Part shown: positions 36,327-44,194 of the stretch, one piece after another
Numbering within the stretch: position 1 is the stretch's first letter
How the letters are laid out: every line of letters begins with the position of its first letter
Assembly: GCA_965199105.1 (NCBI GenBank)
Contig: CBDAQO010000002.1
Coordinates: 3,038,001-3,102,000, forward strand
Direction of reading: 5' to 3'
Source of the DNA: LMUY01 sp965199105
GTDB lineage: Bacteria; Pseudomonadota; Alphaproteobacteria; Acetobacterales; Acetobacteraceae
DNA length: 64,000 nucleotides
Program-made: the position numbers and the translations under genes
The notes under the pieces: generated by a model
What the model was told of the DNA's origin: nothing
The model's database searches: none
What the model saw: the letters and a program-made list of their open reading frames with translations, nothing else

Positions 36327-38053
36327 GCGATCAATCGCCTCCCGACGCTGCGCCACCATCCCCGCCCGACCAGCCCGCCGACCCGCCGCAAGCAAGGCTG
36401 CGGCGGCGCTCGCGCGTGCCCATTATCTGGCTGCTTCCGGCGGTGGCGGCGGTGATCGGCCTTTACCTCGCCTTCACCACCCTGGCGCAGCGCGGCCCCG
36501 AAATCGTGCTGATCTTCAATAGCGCCGAGGGGTTGACCGCGGGCCAGACCAACGTGCGGCACAAGGCGGTCAACCTCGGCACCGTCACCAGCATCCGGCT
36601 GGCGGAGGACATGAGCCACGTCATCGTGCGGGTGCGGATGACGAGCGAGGCCAACCCCTACCTCACCGACCATGCCCGGTTCTGGGTGGTCCGCCCGCGA
36701 CTGTCCGGCAGCAACATCTCGGGGCTCGAGACGCTGATCTCGGGCGGTTACATCGAAATGGACCCCGGCTCGCCGGGAGGCAACAGCAAGACCCGGTTCA
36801 CTGGCCTGGAAACGCCACCCGGCGTCCGCTCCGACGAACCCGGCACCACCTTCGTGCTGCAAACCTCGAGCTTGGGCTCGCTCGGCAGCGGTTCGCCGGT
36901 GTTCTACCGCGACATCGTGGTGGGCGAGGTGCTGAACTACCACCTGCCAGAGGGCAACGGCCCGATCACGGTTAACATCTTCGTGCGCGCGCCGTATGAC
37001 AAGTGGGTGCGGGCGGGAACGCGGTTCTGGAACGCTTCGGGCGTGAACGTGCAGCTCGGCGGCCAAGGCATCCATATAGAGCTGGAGTCGATCCAGGCCG
37101 TGCTCTCCGGCGGGGTCGCCTTCGGAACGCCGGATGACTCGCGCAACACGCCGAGCGCGGCTGCCGACACCCAGTTCGAGCTGTTTTCCGACCAGAACGC
37201 CGCGCAGACCGCCGGCTTCAAGCAGCGCATCCCGTTCGTGCTCTACTACCAGACGTCGGTGGCCGGGCTCAGCGTCGGCTCCCCGGTGCAGCTCTACGGG
37301 CTCACCATCGGCAACGTGACAGATGTGAGCCTCGAGTTCGACCCGACGACGGCGGCGGCCCGGGTGCGCGTGGCAATCGAGGTGCAGCCGGAGCGGTTCA
37401 TGGCGATCGCCGGGTCGACGCAGGATACGCCCTTGGTGGTGGCCCAGCGGCTGGTGGACCGTGGGATGCGGGTGGAACTGACCACGCTCAGCTACCTGAC
37501 TGGGCAACTGGCCGTGTCGCTCAACTTCCAGTCGGGCCTGCCGCCGGCCAAGGTGGCCATGGAGGGTGACTCGGTCGTGTTGCCGACCTCGGGTGGCGGC
37601 GGCTTCAGCGACATCACAAGCGCGCTCGCCAACGTGGCCAGCGCCATCCAGCAGGTGCCGCTGGCCTCGATCGGCGGCCATCTGGACCAGTTGCTCGTCT
37701 CGGTGAACGGCGTGGCGGGGGGCCCGGAGCTGAAGGAGTCGCTGCGGCAATTGCAGGGCACGCTGGCCGAGGTGCAGGACTTGGTGAAGCACACCGACAC
37801 CGGCCTCACCCCACTGCTGCGCCGCCTGCCCGAGGTCAGCAACGACCTGCAGCAGACCCTGGCGCATGCCAACACGCTGGTGGCCTCGGTCGACAGCGGC
37901 TATGGCGGAAACTCGCAGTTCTCGCGAGACCTGGACCGCCTGTTGGGCCAGTTCAACGACGCCGCGCGGTCGATCCGGCTGCTGACCGACTTCCTCGACC
38001 GCCACCCCGAGGCGCTGATCCGCGGCCGGGCCAACGAGGGAGCCGAGCGATGA
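36323..38053 (+). CDS. pqiB: PqiB, MCE-domain intermembrane lipid transport protein
   Basis: 576 residues. A proline-rich cytoplasmic start precedes one membrane anchor at about residues 33-52 (VPIIWLLPAVAAVIGLYLAF). Three MCE (MlaD-like) domains follow (first: GLTAGQTNVRHKAVNLGTV; second: FVLQTSSLGSLGSGSPVFYR; third: VAGLSVGSPVQLYGL), then a C-terminal helical needle (about 430-575). Stacked MCE rings form a tunnel across the periplasm. ATG 36323 overlaps the pqiA stop, and its own stop overlaps pqiC. Confidence 0.93.
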   Translation: MSDQSPPDAAPPSPPDQPADPPQARLRRRSRVPIIWLLPAVAAVIGLYLAFTTLAQRGPEIVLIFNSAEGLTAGQTNVRHKAVNLGTVTSIRLAEDMSHVIVRVRMTSEANPYLTDHARFWVVRPRLSGSNISGLETLISGGYIEMDPGSPGGNSKTRFTGLETPPGVRSDEPGTTFVLQTSSLGSLGSGSPVFYRDIVVGEVLNYHLPEGNGPITVNIFVRAPYDKWVRAGTRFWNASGVNVQLGGQGIHIELESIQAVLSGGVAFGTPDDSRNTPSAAADTQFELFSDQNAAQTAGFKQRIPFVLYYQTSVAGLSVGSPVQLYGLTIGNVTDVSLEFDPTTAAARVRVAIEVQPERFMAIAGSTQDTPLVVAQRLVDRGMRVELTTLSYLTGQLAVSLNFQSGLPPAKVAMEGDSVVLPTSGGGGFSDITSALANVASAIQQVPLASIGGHLDQLLVSVNGVAGGPELKESLRQLQGTLAEVQDLVKHTDTGLTPLLRRLPEVSNDLQQTLAHANTLVASVDSGYGGNSQFSRDLDRLLGQFNDAARSIRLLTDFLDRHPEALIRGRANEGAER

Positions 38054-38634
38054 GGCGCCGCGCGGCCTTGCTGGCCCCGTTCGCCCTCGCCGTCGCCCGC
38101 TGCGCCTCGCCCGACCCGGCGATGTACACGCTACGGCTGGTGCCGGGCACGCCGGTGGGCGGAGCGCCGCCCTCCATAAAGCTGTCCCGCCCCGGGCTGG
38201 CCGGCTACCTCGACCGCTCGGAGATCGTGCGCGACAGCTCGTCGAGCCAGCTCCTGCTGCGCGGCGGGGAGCGCTGGGGCGAGCCGCTCGGTGACATGAT
38301 CGGGCGGGTGCTGGCGCTGGACCTGTCGCAGCGGCTGCCCGGCAGCACCGTGTTCACCGAGGCCGGCACGATTTCGGTCGACTTCTCGGCCACGGTCGAG
38401 TTGGACATCCAGCGCTTCGACCTGGACGTGTCGGGCGTGGTGATCCTGCTGGTGCAGGTGGCGGTGGCGCAGAGCGGCGGGCGTTCGACGGCCTCCACCC
38501 AGTCGTTCCGCATCACGCAGCAGCCGACTGGGCCGGATACGCCGCAACTGGTCGCGGCGATGAGCATGGCGCTGGGCGCGCTGGCCGACCGGATCGCCGC
38601 CGTGCTGCGCGCCCTGCCGTTCACTCCGAGTTAA
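38050..38634 (+). CDS. pqiC: PqiC-like ABC-type transport auxiliary protein
   Basis: 194 residues with the YmbA/PqiC pattern: YTLRLVPGT near residue 26, the DRSEIVRDSSSSQLLLRGGE segment and LSQRLPGSTVF. Family members are outer-membrane lipoproteins that dock the PqiB needle. Here the N-terminus has a Cys at residue 18 (AVARC), but Arg at -1 breaks the lipobox rule (normally Gly, Ala or Ser), so lipidation is doubtful. It overlaps pqiB by 4 bases and ends just before repeat copy C. Confidence 0.87.
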   Translation: MRRRAALLAPFALAVARCASPDPAMYTLRLVPGTPVGGAPPSIKLSRPGLAGYLDRSEIVRDSSSSQLLLRGGERWGEPLGDMIGRVLALDLSQRLPGSTVFTEAGTISVDFSATVELDIQRFDLDVSGVVILLVQVAVAQSGGRSTASTQSFRITQQPTGPDTPQLVAAMSMALGALADRIAAVLRALPFTPS

Positions 38635-38655
38635 CATGCGAAGGGTGCGGCTCGG

Positions 38656-38762
38656 TTAGAGCAGATCCCGATCAGACGGAATCGTCTGATCGGGTGAAGA
38701 TGCTCGCAAAACAGAGGGTTAGAGCGTGTGAAGTGAGCGGAAGCGAACGGAACATGCTCTAG
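38656..38762 (+). repeat. Intergenic palindromic repeat, copy C
   Basis: About 106 bases from TAGAGCAG to CTCTAG. Apart from the outermost base it is identical to copy D at 44088, 5.4 kb away. The first hairpin has perfect 10-base arms CGATCAGACG and CGTCTGATCG around GAAT. The second has arms AGAGCGTGT and ACATGCTCT. TA lies at both ends. The right end (38759-38761) is the stop codon of the minus-strand gene. Confidence 0.92.
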
Positions 38763-40081
38763 CGCCGAAAGCCGCCGACCGGCGCCACGGGGATCCCCGC
38801 GGGCCGCGTCGGCCGGATGCCCGCTCCCTCCAGGCGCCCGGCTGCGAGCGGGGCGATCGGGTGCGACCGGATCACCGGCCCGCGTGTGTAGAGCGGGAGT
38901 TGGTTGCGCAGCAGGGCCGACCCGACGCCGCGGGCGGGCGTGCCACCGCGCCCGATGTCCTGCGGCGCGTCGATGAAGCCGGCGGGGCTCGTCCCGGTCG
39001 AGCCGCGCAGGACGTTGGTGGCGAAGGCGCCTGCCGTCCGGCTGCCCGTGTGCTGGTCAGGCGGCCCGTTCGGGAAGGCGCGGGCGAGTTCGGCGCGCAG
39101 GCTTGCGGGCGCGCCATGCCAATTGCCGATGCGGTCGTAGTAGCCCCAGCCGATCTCCTTGATGAAGACGAAGAAGGCCGGCACACCGCCGATCACCGCC
39201 ACGGGGATGCCGTCATCGTAGCTCAGCTCCGGCGCGAGATTGCCTGGTGCCACCACGTCCAAGCCGGGCTGCGGGGCGGGTTCCGCGCCAGGCTGGGGGG
39301 CAGGGGTGAGCTCGGTCAGCACCGGTTGCGGCGGGTTGAACCAGAAGCCGCGCTTGCTGCGTGCGGCCTGGGCCTGGTCGGCGTGATACTCGGGCGGCGC
39401 GTCGCCGGTGGCGCGGGCCAACCCTTGCAGCAGGGCCACGGTGGCGATGTCGGTGCCGTCCGGCAGCAGGCAGACGAAGCGGCCGGTGCTGCCCTTGGGC
39501 TGACAGCTTAGCTCGGCGCCGTGGGCGTCGATGACGGTTTGCAGTTGCAGCGTGTAGAACAGCGCCTCGAACCCGATCAGGCCGTCCAGCGTGTAGACCC
39601 GGCCGTTGGCGGCGATTTCGGCGGTGGTTTGCACGGTCGGGTGGCGCAGGATGGCCGGGCCGGGCAGGTCGGCGGCCCACACCCCGCGATGGGCCGACTG
39701 GGCGGCGCTCTGCTGGGTCTTGTAGCCGGCCGGCGCATCGTCGAGTGCCTTGGCCGCGCCGGTGGCCACCGCCAATTCGCCCACATCGGCGCCGGAGGGC
39801 AGGGTGCAGAGGTAGGTTCCGTCGCCGTGGGGCTGGCAAGTGACCTTGTCGCCCGCCTGAACGAGCAACGATTGCAGGTCATGCGCCGGGTCGCCGCCCC
39901 AGCCTTGCACACCCTGCAGCGTCACCACGGTGTCGGTGCCCTTCAGGTGCGCCGTGTCCATTACCGTGGGGTGGGACAGGAACACGGGCGCGGAGGGAGT
40001 AGCCGGCGTTTGCGCCTGGGCGCCGGTGGCGATCACGGCGGCGGCCACGGCCCAGCCGCAGCGTTGCATTGCAAGCCTCAT
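38759..40081 (-). CDS. Exported protein with two degenerate SNase-like repeats
   Basis: 440 residues. A signal peptide ends at GAQA near residue 22. Two related segments follow (about 30-145 and 146-255): each has a DTVVTLQG- or NGRVYTLDG-like beta strand, a DLQSLL/YTLQLQ helix, a Cys pair (CQPHGDGTYLC and CQPKGSTGRFVC), and a helix plus RGVW or RGFW ending like the staphylococcal nuclease fold. The nuclease's catalytic Asp/Arg/Glu residues are not evident. The C-terminal 180 residues are Pro/Gly/Ala-rich. Function unknown, probably periplasmic. The stop lies in repeat copy C. Confidence 0.7.
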   Translation of the reverse strand: MRLAMQRCGWAVAAAVIATGAQAQTPATPSAPVFLSHPTVMDTAHLKGTDTVVTLQGVQGWGGDPAHDLQSLLVQAGDKVTCQPHGDGTYLCTLPSGADVGELAVATGAAKALDDAPAGYKTQQSAAQSAHRGVWAADLPGPAILRHPTVQTTAEIAANGRVYTLDGLIGFEALFYTLQLQTVIDAHGAELSCQPKGSTGRFVCLLPDGTDIATVALLQGLARATGDAPPEYHADQAQAARSKRGFWFNPPQPVLTELTPAPQPGAEPAPQPGLDVVAPGNLAPELSYDDGIPVAVIGGVPAFFVFIKEIGWGYYDRIGNWHGAPASLRAELARAFPNGPPDQHTGSRTAGAFATNVLRGSTGTSPAGFIDAPQDIGRGGTPARGVGSALLRNQLPLYTRGPVIRSHPIAPLAAGRLEGAGIRPTRPAGIPVAPVGGFRR

Positions 40082-40287
40082 CACGATCCGCCTCTCATCG
40101 CCCCGTCGCTCGGGCCCGGGGTGTGGCGCTGGATGTAAGGTGCGCGGCGGCGAGTTCACCCGGTGACACGGCGGCTTGCCTGGCGCTCGCGCGGCGGCGT
40201 TTGCCCGCGTTCGGGCGTTTCCCCTGCGGCCGCAATGGCCTAAGCTCGGCCGCATGATCGCCTGCAGCACCACGACAAGAGTCGCCG
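40082..40287. promoter_or_regulatory. Divergent promoter region upstream of proA
   Basis: 206 bases between divergent starts, GC-rich. No gene is supported and no operator recognised; both promoters must be here. Confidence 0.4.
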
Positions 40288-41550
40288 ATGACCGCTGACC
40301 TCACTGCCGCCACCGCTTGGCTGCAGCACGCGGCGGGGGAGGCGCGCATGGCCGCCGGCGCGCTGGCGCGGTCCTCCGGGGAGCAGCGGGACGCCGCCCT
40401 GCGCGCCGCCGCCGCCCAGCTCCGCGCCGCCACCGCCGCCATCCTCACCGCCAACGAGGCCGACCTCGCCGCCAGCCAGACCAGCTCCGCCTTTCGCGAC
40501 CGGCTGACGCTGAACCCGGCGCGAGTGGCCGCGATGGCGGACGGGCTCGAGGCCATTGCCGCCCTGCCGGACCCGCTGGCGCGCACCCTGGCGGACTGGA
40601 CGCAGCCGAACGGCCTGCGCATCCGCCGCGTGCCGCAGCCGCTGGGCGTGATCGGGATGATCTATGAGAGCCGGCCCAACGTGGGCGCCGACGCCGCCGG
40701 GTTGTGCCTGAAGTCGGGCAACGCGGTGCTGCTGCGCGGTGGCTCCGAAAGCCTGCACAGCGGCCGCGCCATCCACGGCGCCATCGTCGCGGGCTTGGCG
40801 GCGGCCGGGCTGCCCACGGCTGCGGTGCAGATCGCGCCGGACGCCGACCGCGCCCATGTCGCGGCCATGCTCGCCGGGTCGGGCTGGCTCGACCTGATCG
40901 TGCCACGCGGCGGCAAGTCGCTGGTGGAGCGGGTGCAGCGCGAGGCACGGGTGCCGGTGCTGGCGCATGCCGAGGGGCTGAACCACCTGTTCGTCCACCA
41001 GGCTGCCGACCCGTCGATGGCCTGCGCCCTGCTGGTGAATAGCAAGCTGCGCCGCACCGGCGTGTGTGGCGCGGCCGAGACGCTGCTGGTGGACGCGGCT
41101 GTGGCCGCCACCCTGCTGCCCGAGCTGATCACCGCCGTCACCGCGTTCGGCTGCCAAATTCGCGCTGACGACCGCGCCCGCGCCATCCTGCCGCAGCTCC
41201 CGGCGGCCGAACCCGGCGACTTTGACACCGAGTGGCTGGACGCGGTGTTGAGCGTGGCGGTGGTGGACGGGGTGGACGGCGCGCTAGCCCATATCGCCCG
41301 GCACGGCAGCGAGCACACCGACGCCATCGTCACCGAGGACGCCGCCGCCGCCGCGCGGTTCCTGGAGGGCGTGGCCTCCGCCGTGGCGATGTGGAACGCC
41401 TCCACCCAGTTCTGCGATGGCGGCGAGTTCGGCTTCGGCGCCGAGATCGGCATTGCCACCGGGCGCATCCATGCCCGTGGCCCGATCGGCGTCGAGCAGC
41501 TCACCAGCTTCCGCTACCTCGTCACCGGACAGGGCCAAATCCGGCCATGA
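40288..41550 (+). CDS. proA: Gamma-glutamyl phosphate reductase
   Basis: 420 residues, full length for ProA. It reduces gamma-glutamyl phosphate to glutamate semialdehyde with NADPH, the second step of proline synthesis. PLGVIGMIYESRPNV, LRGGSESLHS and IVPRGGKSL form the cofactor region, and SKLRRTGVCGAAE contains the catalytic Cys. FGFGAEIGIATGRIHARGP is a family hallmark near the C-terminus. It begins the proA-nadD-rsfS-pssA cluster; proB is not adjacent in the window. Confidence 0.95.
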   Translation: MTADLTAATAWLQHAAGEARMAAGALARSSGEQRDAALRAAAAQLRAATAAILTANEADLAASQTSSAFRDRLTLNPARVAAMADGLEAIAALPDPLARTLADWTQPNGLRIRRVPQPLGVIGMIYESRPNVGADAAGLCLKSGNAVLLRGGSESLHSGRAIHGAIVAGLAAAGLPTAAVQIAPDADRAHVAAMLAGSGWLDLIVPRGGKSLVERVQREARVPVLAHAEGLNHLFVHQAADPSMACALLVNSKLRRTGVCGAAETLLVDAAVAATLLPELITAVTAFGCQIRADDRARAILPQLPAAEPGDFDTEWLDAVLSVAVVDGVDGALAHIARHGSEHTDAIVTEDAAAAARFLEGVASAVAMWNASTQFCDGGEFGFGAEIGIATGRIHARGPIGVEQLTSFRYLVTGQGQIRP

Positions 41551-41647
41551 TCCGCGATCTCGCAACCTGCCCGAAGCGTGCGTTCTGCCAAAAGCGTGCG
41601 TTCTGAGCGACCCGGTCCCGCGCTACGGCCATCGCGCGCGGCGTCGG

Positions 41648-42280
41648 GTGGGATTGCTGGGGGGCTCGTTCAACCCGGCGCATCCCGGCCACAAGCACGT
41701 GGCGACCCTGGCGCTGCGCCGGCTGCGGCTGGACCAGGTTTGGCTGCTGGTCTCCCCCGGCAATCCGCTGAAGCGGCAGGACGGGATGGCGCCGCTGGCC
41801 GAACGGCTGGCGTCGGCGCAAGCCATCGCGGACGGGCGCCGGGTGATCGCCACCACGATCGAGCAGCGCCTCGGCACCCGCTACACCGCGGACACGTTGC
41901 TCGCGCTGCGCCGGCTGTTCCCCCGGGTGCAATTCGTGTGGCTGATGGGCGCCGACATCCTGGCCGAGCTGCCGCGCTGGCGACATTGGCTGGGCGTGGT
42001 GCGTGCCACACCGTTCGCCGTGGCGCCGCGGCCGCGCTACAACCAGCGTGCCCTGGCCGGCCAGGCGGCGCACCGCTTGCGCCACGCCTTCCGCCGCCCG
42101 CGCATGGGCCCCGTGCTGGCCGGGTTGCGGCCGCCAAGCTGGACCTTCCTGCCGGCGCCCCAAAATGGCATTTCGGCAACCGCGTTGCGCGCGGCATACT
42201 CTGCGCGGGCCGCCCCGGCGCTGGCGGCGGTGAACCCGGCGACCACGGGAGTGAAGCAGACGATAGGAGCAAGCCGATAG
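41648..42280 (+). CDS. nadD: Nicotinate-nucleotide adenylyltransferase
   Basis: About 210 residues from GTG 41648. The nucleotide-binding motif GLLGGSFNPAHPGHKHVA, then WLLVSPGNPLK, WLMGADILAELPRW and the ending ISATALRA are diagnostic of NadD, which makes NaAD from NaMN and ATP for NAD synthesis. GTG 41648 puts the active-site loop almost at the N-terminus, so the real start may be earlier. No ATG/GTG/TTG exists in frame between the proA stop and 41648, but in-frame CTG codons do (41585, 41603). Confidence 0.88.
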   Translation: MGLLGGSFNPAHPGHKHVATLALRRLRLDQVWLLVSPGNPLKRQDGMAPLAERLASAQAIADGRRVIATTIEQRLGTRYTADTLLALRRLFPRVQFVWLMGADILAELPRWRHWLGVVRATPFAVAPRPRYNQRALAGQAAHRLRHAFRRPRMGPVLAGLRPPSWTFLPAPQNGISATALRAAYSARAAPALAAVNPATTGVKQTIGASR

Positions 42281-42807
42281 CCAGAAAGCCGCCCAGCACC
42301 GAAGCGGGCGCCAAGCCTCCCGCCAAGCGCAAGCCGCCGCAGCCCAAGCCCGGGCTGAAGGAGGCGGCCAAGTCGGTCGGCAGCCCACGCAAGAAGGCGG
42401 TGGCCGCGGGCCCGCGCGCCCGCAAGCCGGTGGAGAAGCCCGCGCCCGAGCCCTCCCTGCTGGACCGTATCCAGGTCGTCATCGTGACCAGCCTGGAGGA
42501 CGACAAGGCCGAGAACGTCACCGTGCTCGACCTCGCCGGCCGCGCCGCGTTCACCGAGCGGATGATCATCGCCACCGGCCTGGCCGACCGCCAGATCAGC
42601 GCCATGGCCACCCACCTGCAGGAGAAGCTGCGCGAGGCTGGCGTCGGCCGCGTGCCGGTGGAGGGCGCCGGCGGGTCGGACTGGGTGTTGATCGACGCGG
42701 GCGACATCGTCGTCCACCTGTTCAAGCCCGAGGCGAGGGAGCTCTACGCACTGGAAAAGATGTGGGGCCCCGAGCTGGACGAGGAGGCAGCGGAGCCCGC
42801 GGCATGA
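42277..42807 (+). CDS. rsfS: Ribosomal silencing factor RsfS
   Basis: The C-terminal 115 residues are RsfS: SLEDDKAENVTVLDLAGR, MIIATGLADRQISAMATHL, DWVLIDAGDIVVHLFKPEAR and YALEKMWG. RsfS binds uL14 and keeps ribosomal subunits apart in starvation. A Lys/Pro/Ala-rich tail of about 55 residues precedes it. The likely start is the non-standard ATA at 42277: it overlaps the nadD stop as ATAG, has AGGAG 7 bases upstream, and yields (M)ARKPPS, as in relatives. GTG 42400 is the alternative. The end overlaps pssA by 4 bases. Confidence 0.85.
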   Translation: MARKPPSTEAGAKPPAKRKPPQPKPGLKEAAKSVGSPRKKAVAAGPRARKPVEKPAPEPSLLDRIQVVIVTSLEDDKAENVTVLDLAGRAAFTERMIIATGLADRQISAMATHLQEKLREAGVGRVPVEGAGGSDWVLIDAGDIVVHLFKPEARELYALEKMWGPELDEEAAEPAA

Positions 42808-43703
42808 ACGATCCGCGGCCAGGCGTAACGCCCGAGCTGCGCCCGCTCGGGCAGGCGCCCGGGTCGCGCCCGGCCCGGCGGCGTCGGCGGATGCGGCCGC
42901 GGCCGCGCTATAACGGCCCGTCGTTCAACCGCATGATCCCGAACCTCATGACGCTGCTCGGCCTATGCGCCGGGATGACGTCGATGCGGTTCGCGCTCGA
43001 CGGGCGCTGGGGCAGCTCGGCCGTGGCGCTGGTAGTGGCGGGCTGCATCGACGGGCTGGACGGGCGGCTGGCCCGCATGCTAAAGGCCACCTCCCGCTTC
43101 GGCGCCGAGTTCGACAGCCTGGCCGACTTCCTCTGCTTCGGCGTGGCGCCCGCGTTCATGCTCTATCTCTGGTCGCTGCGGGCGGCCGGCGGCTACGGCT
43201 TCGCGCCCTGCCTGATGTTCGCCGTCTGCATGGCACTGCGGCTGGCCCGCTTCAACGCCATGATGGACGCCGCACCCGCGCCGGCCTTCGCCCAGTCCTT
43301 CTTCACCGGCGTGCCGGCGCCGGCCGGGGCGGGGCTGGCGCTGTTCCCGATATTCGCCGGGTTGGAGGCGCGGGAGTGGGGCTGGCCCTGGCTCTACACC
43401 GCCATGCACTACCCGCTGTTCTGCGCCGCGGTGCTGGTGGGGGCGGCGACCCTGCTGGTCTCGACCCTGCCGGTCTGGAGCTTCAAGAACTTCAAGGTGC
43501 CGTCGCAATATGTGCTGCCCCTGCTGCTCGGCACCGGCACATTCGCCGCCGTGCTGGTGGCCGACCCGTGGGCGGCGTTGGCCGTGGCCGGGCTGATCTA
43601 CCTCGCCATGCTCCCGCTCAGCCGCCGCTCGTACCACCGCCTGCGCGCCGCCGCCGAGGGGGACGACCCGGCGACCGACCCGCCCGACCTGCAGCCAGCA
43701 TGA
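42804..43703 (+). CDS. pssA: CDP-diacylglycerol-serine O-phosphatidyltransferase
   Basis: 299 residues, integral membrane, about 7-8 helices. The CDP-alcohol phosphotransferase motif is complete, from DGLDGRLAR at about residue 74 to FGAEFDSLAD. A basic N-terminal tail (RPARRRRRMRPR) precedes MIPNLMTLLGLCAG. It makes phosphatidylserine, the precursor of phosphatidylethanolamine. ATG 42804 overlaps the rsfS stop, and its stop overlaps the next gene. Confidence 0.92.
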   Translation: MNDPRPGVTPELRPLGQAPGSRPARRRRRMRPRPRYNGPSFNRMIPNLMTLLGLCAGMTSMRFALDGRWGSSAVALVVAGCIDGLDGRLARMLKATSRFGAEFDSLADFLCFGVAPAFMLYLWSLRAAGGYGFAPCLMFAVCMALRLARFNAMMDAAPAPAFAQSFFTGVPAPAGAGLALFPIFAGLEAREWGWPWLYTAMHYPLFCAAVLVGAATLLVSTLPVWSFKNFKVPSQYVLPLLLGTGTFAAVLVADPWAALAVAGLIYLAMLPLSRRSYHRLRAAAEGDDPATDPPDLQPA

Positions 43704-44074
43704 TCGTCTGGTCGGGCTTTGGCATCCTAGCAGCCCTGTTCGCCCTGCTGGGGATCGTTGCCGGCGTCGCCCTCGTGGACGGCACAGGTGGGCTTGGCAT
43801 CGGGCTGTCGGAGAATGCCGGCCTGGCGCTTGGCCTGGTGTTGGCCGCGGTGGTGAACTGGCTGGTCGGGGCCTGGCTCAACCATCGCCCGGGCCGCGAG
43901 CTGGTCGACGCCAAGACCGGAGAGCGCATCATCCTGCGCCGTCGTCACCGGCTGTTCTGGGTGCTGATGCAGTATTGGTCCGTCGTCATGGTGGTGTTCG
44001 CCGCCCTGGCCGTCATCGCCAGCCACACGCCGCCGCCGCAGCCCGCGCCCGCAGCCACCCCGCAGGCTGGCTGA
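43700..44074 (+). CDS. Small membrane protein of unknown function
   Basis: 124 residues with three hydrophobic segments: about 4-27, 40-60 and 90-110. Between the last two is a basic loop (ELVDAKTGERIILRRRHRLF). The C-terminus is Pro/Ala-rich. I recognise no family. ATG 43700 overlaps the pssA stop by 4 bases, so it is coupled to phospholipid synthesis, which is the only hint of function. It ends before repeat copy D. Confidence 0.75.
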   Translation: MIVWSGFGILAALFALLGIVAGVALVDGTGGLGIGLSENAGLALGLVLAAVVNWLVGAWLNHRPGRELVDAKTGERIILRRRHRLFWVLMQYWSVVMVVFAALAVIASHTPPPQPAPAATPQAG

Positions 44075-44087
44075 CCGCCCTCCGGAG

Positions 44088-44194
44088 CTAGAGCAGATCC
44101 CGATCAGACGGAATCGTCTGATCGGGTGAAGATGCTCGCAAAACAGAGGGTTAGAGCGTGTGAAGTGAGCGGAAGCGAACGGAACATGCTCTAG
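44088..44194 (+). repeat. Intergenic palindromic repeat, copy D
   Basis: Identical to copy C over 106 bases, from TAGAGCAG to CTCTAG. Hairpin arms are CGATCAGACG/CGTCTGATCG and AGAGCGTGT/ACATGCTCT. Both ends are CTAG. It sits between convergent genes, and its right end (44191-44193) is the stop codon of the methyltransferase gene. Confidence 0.92.
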
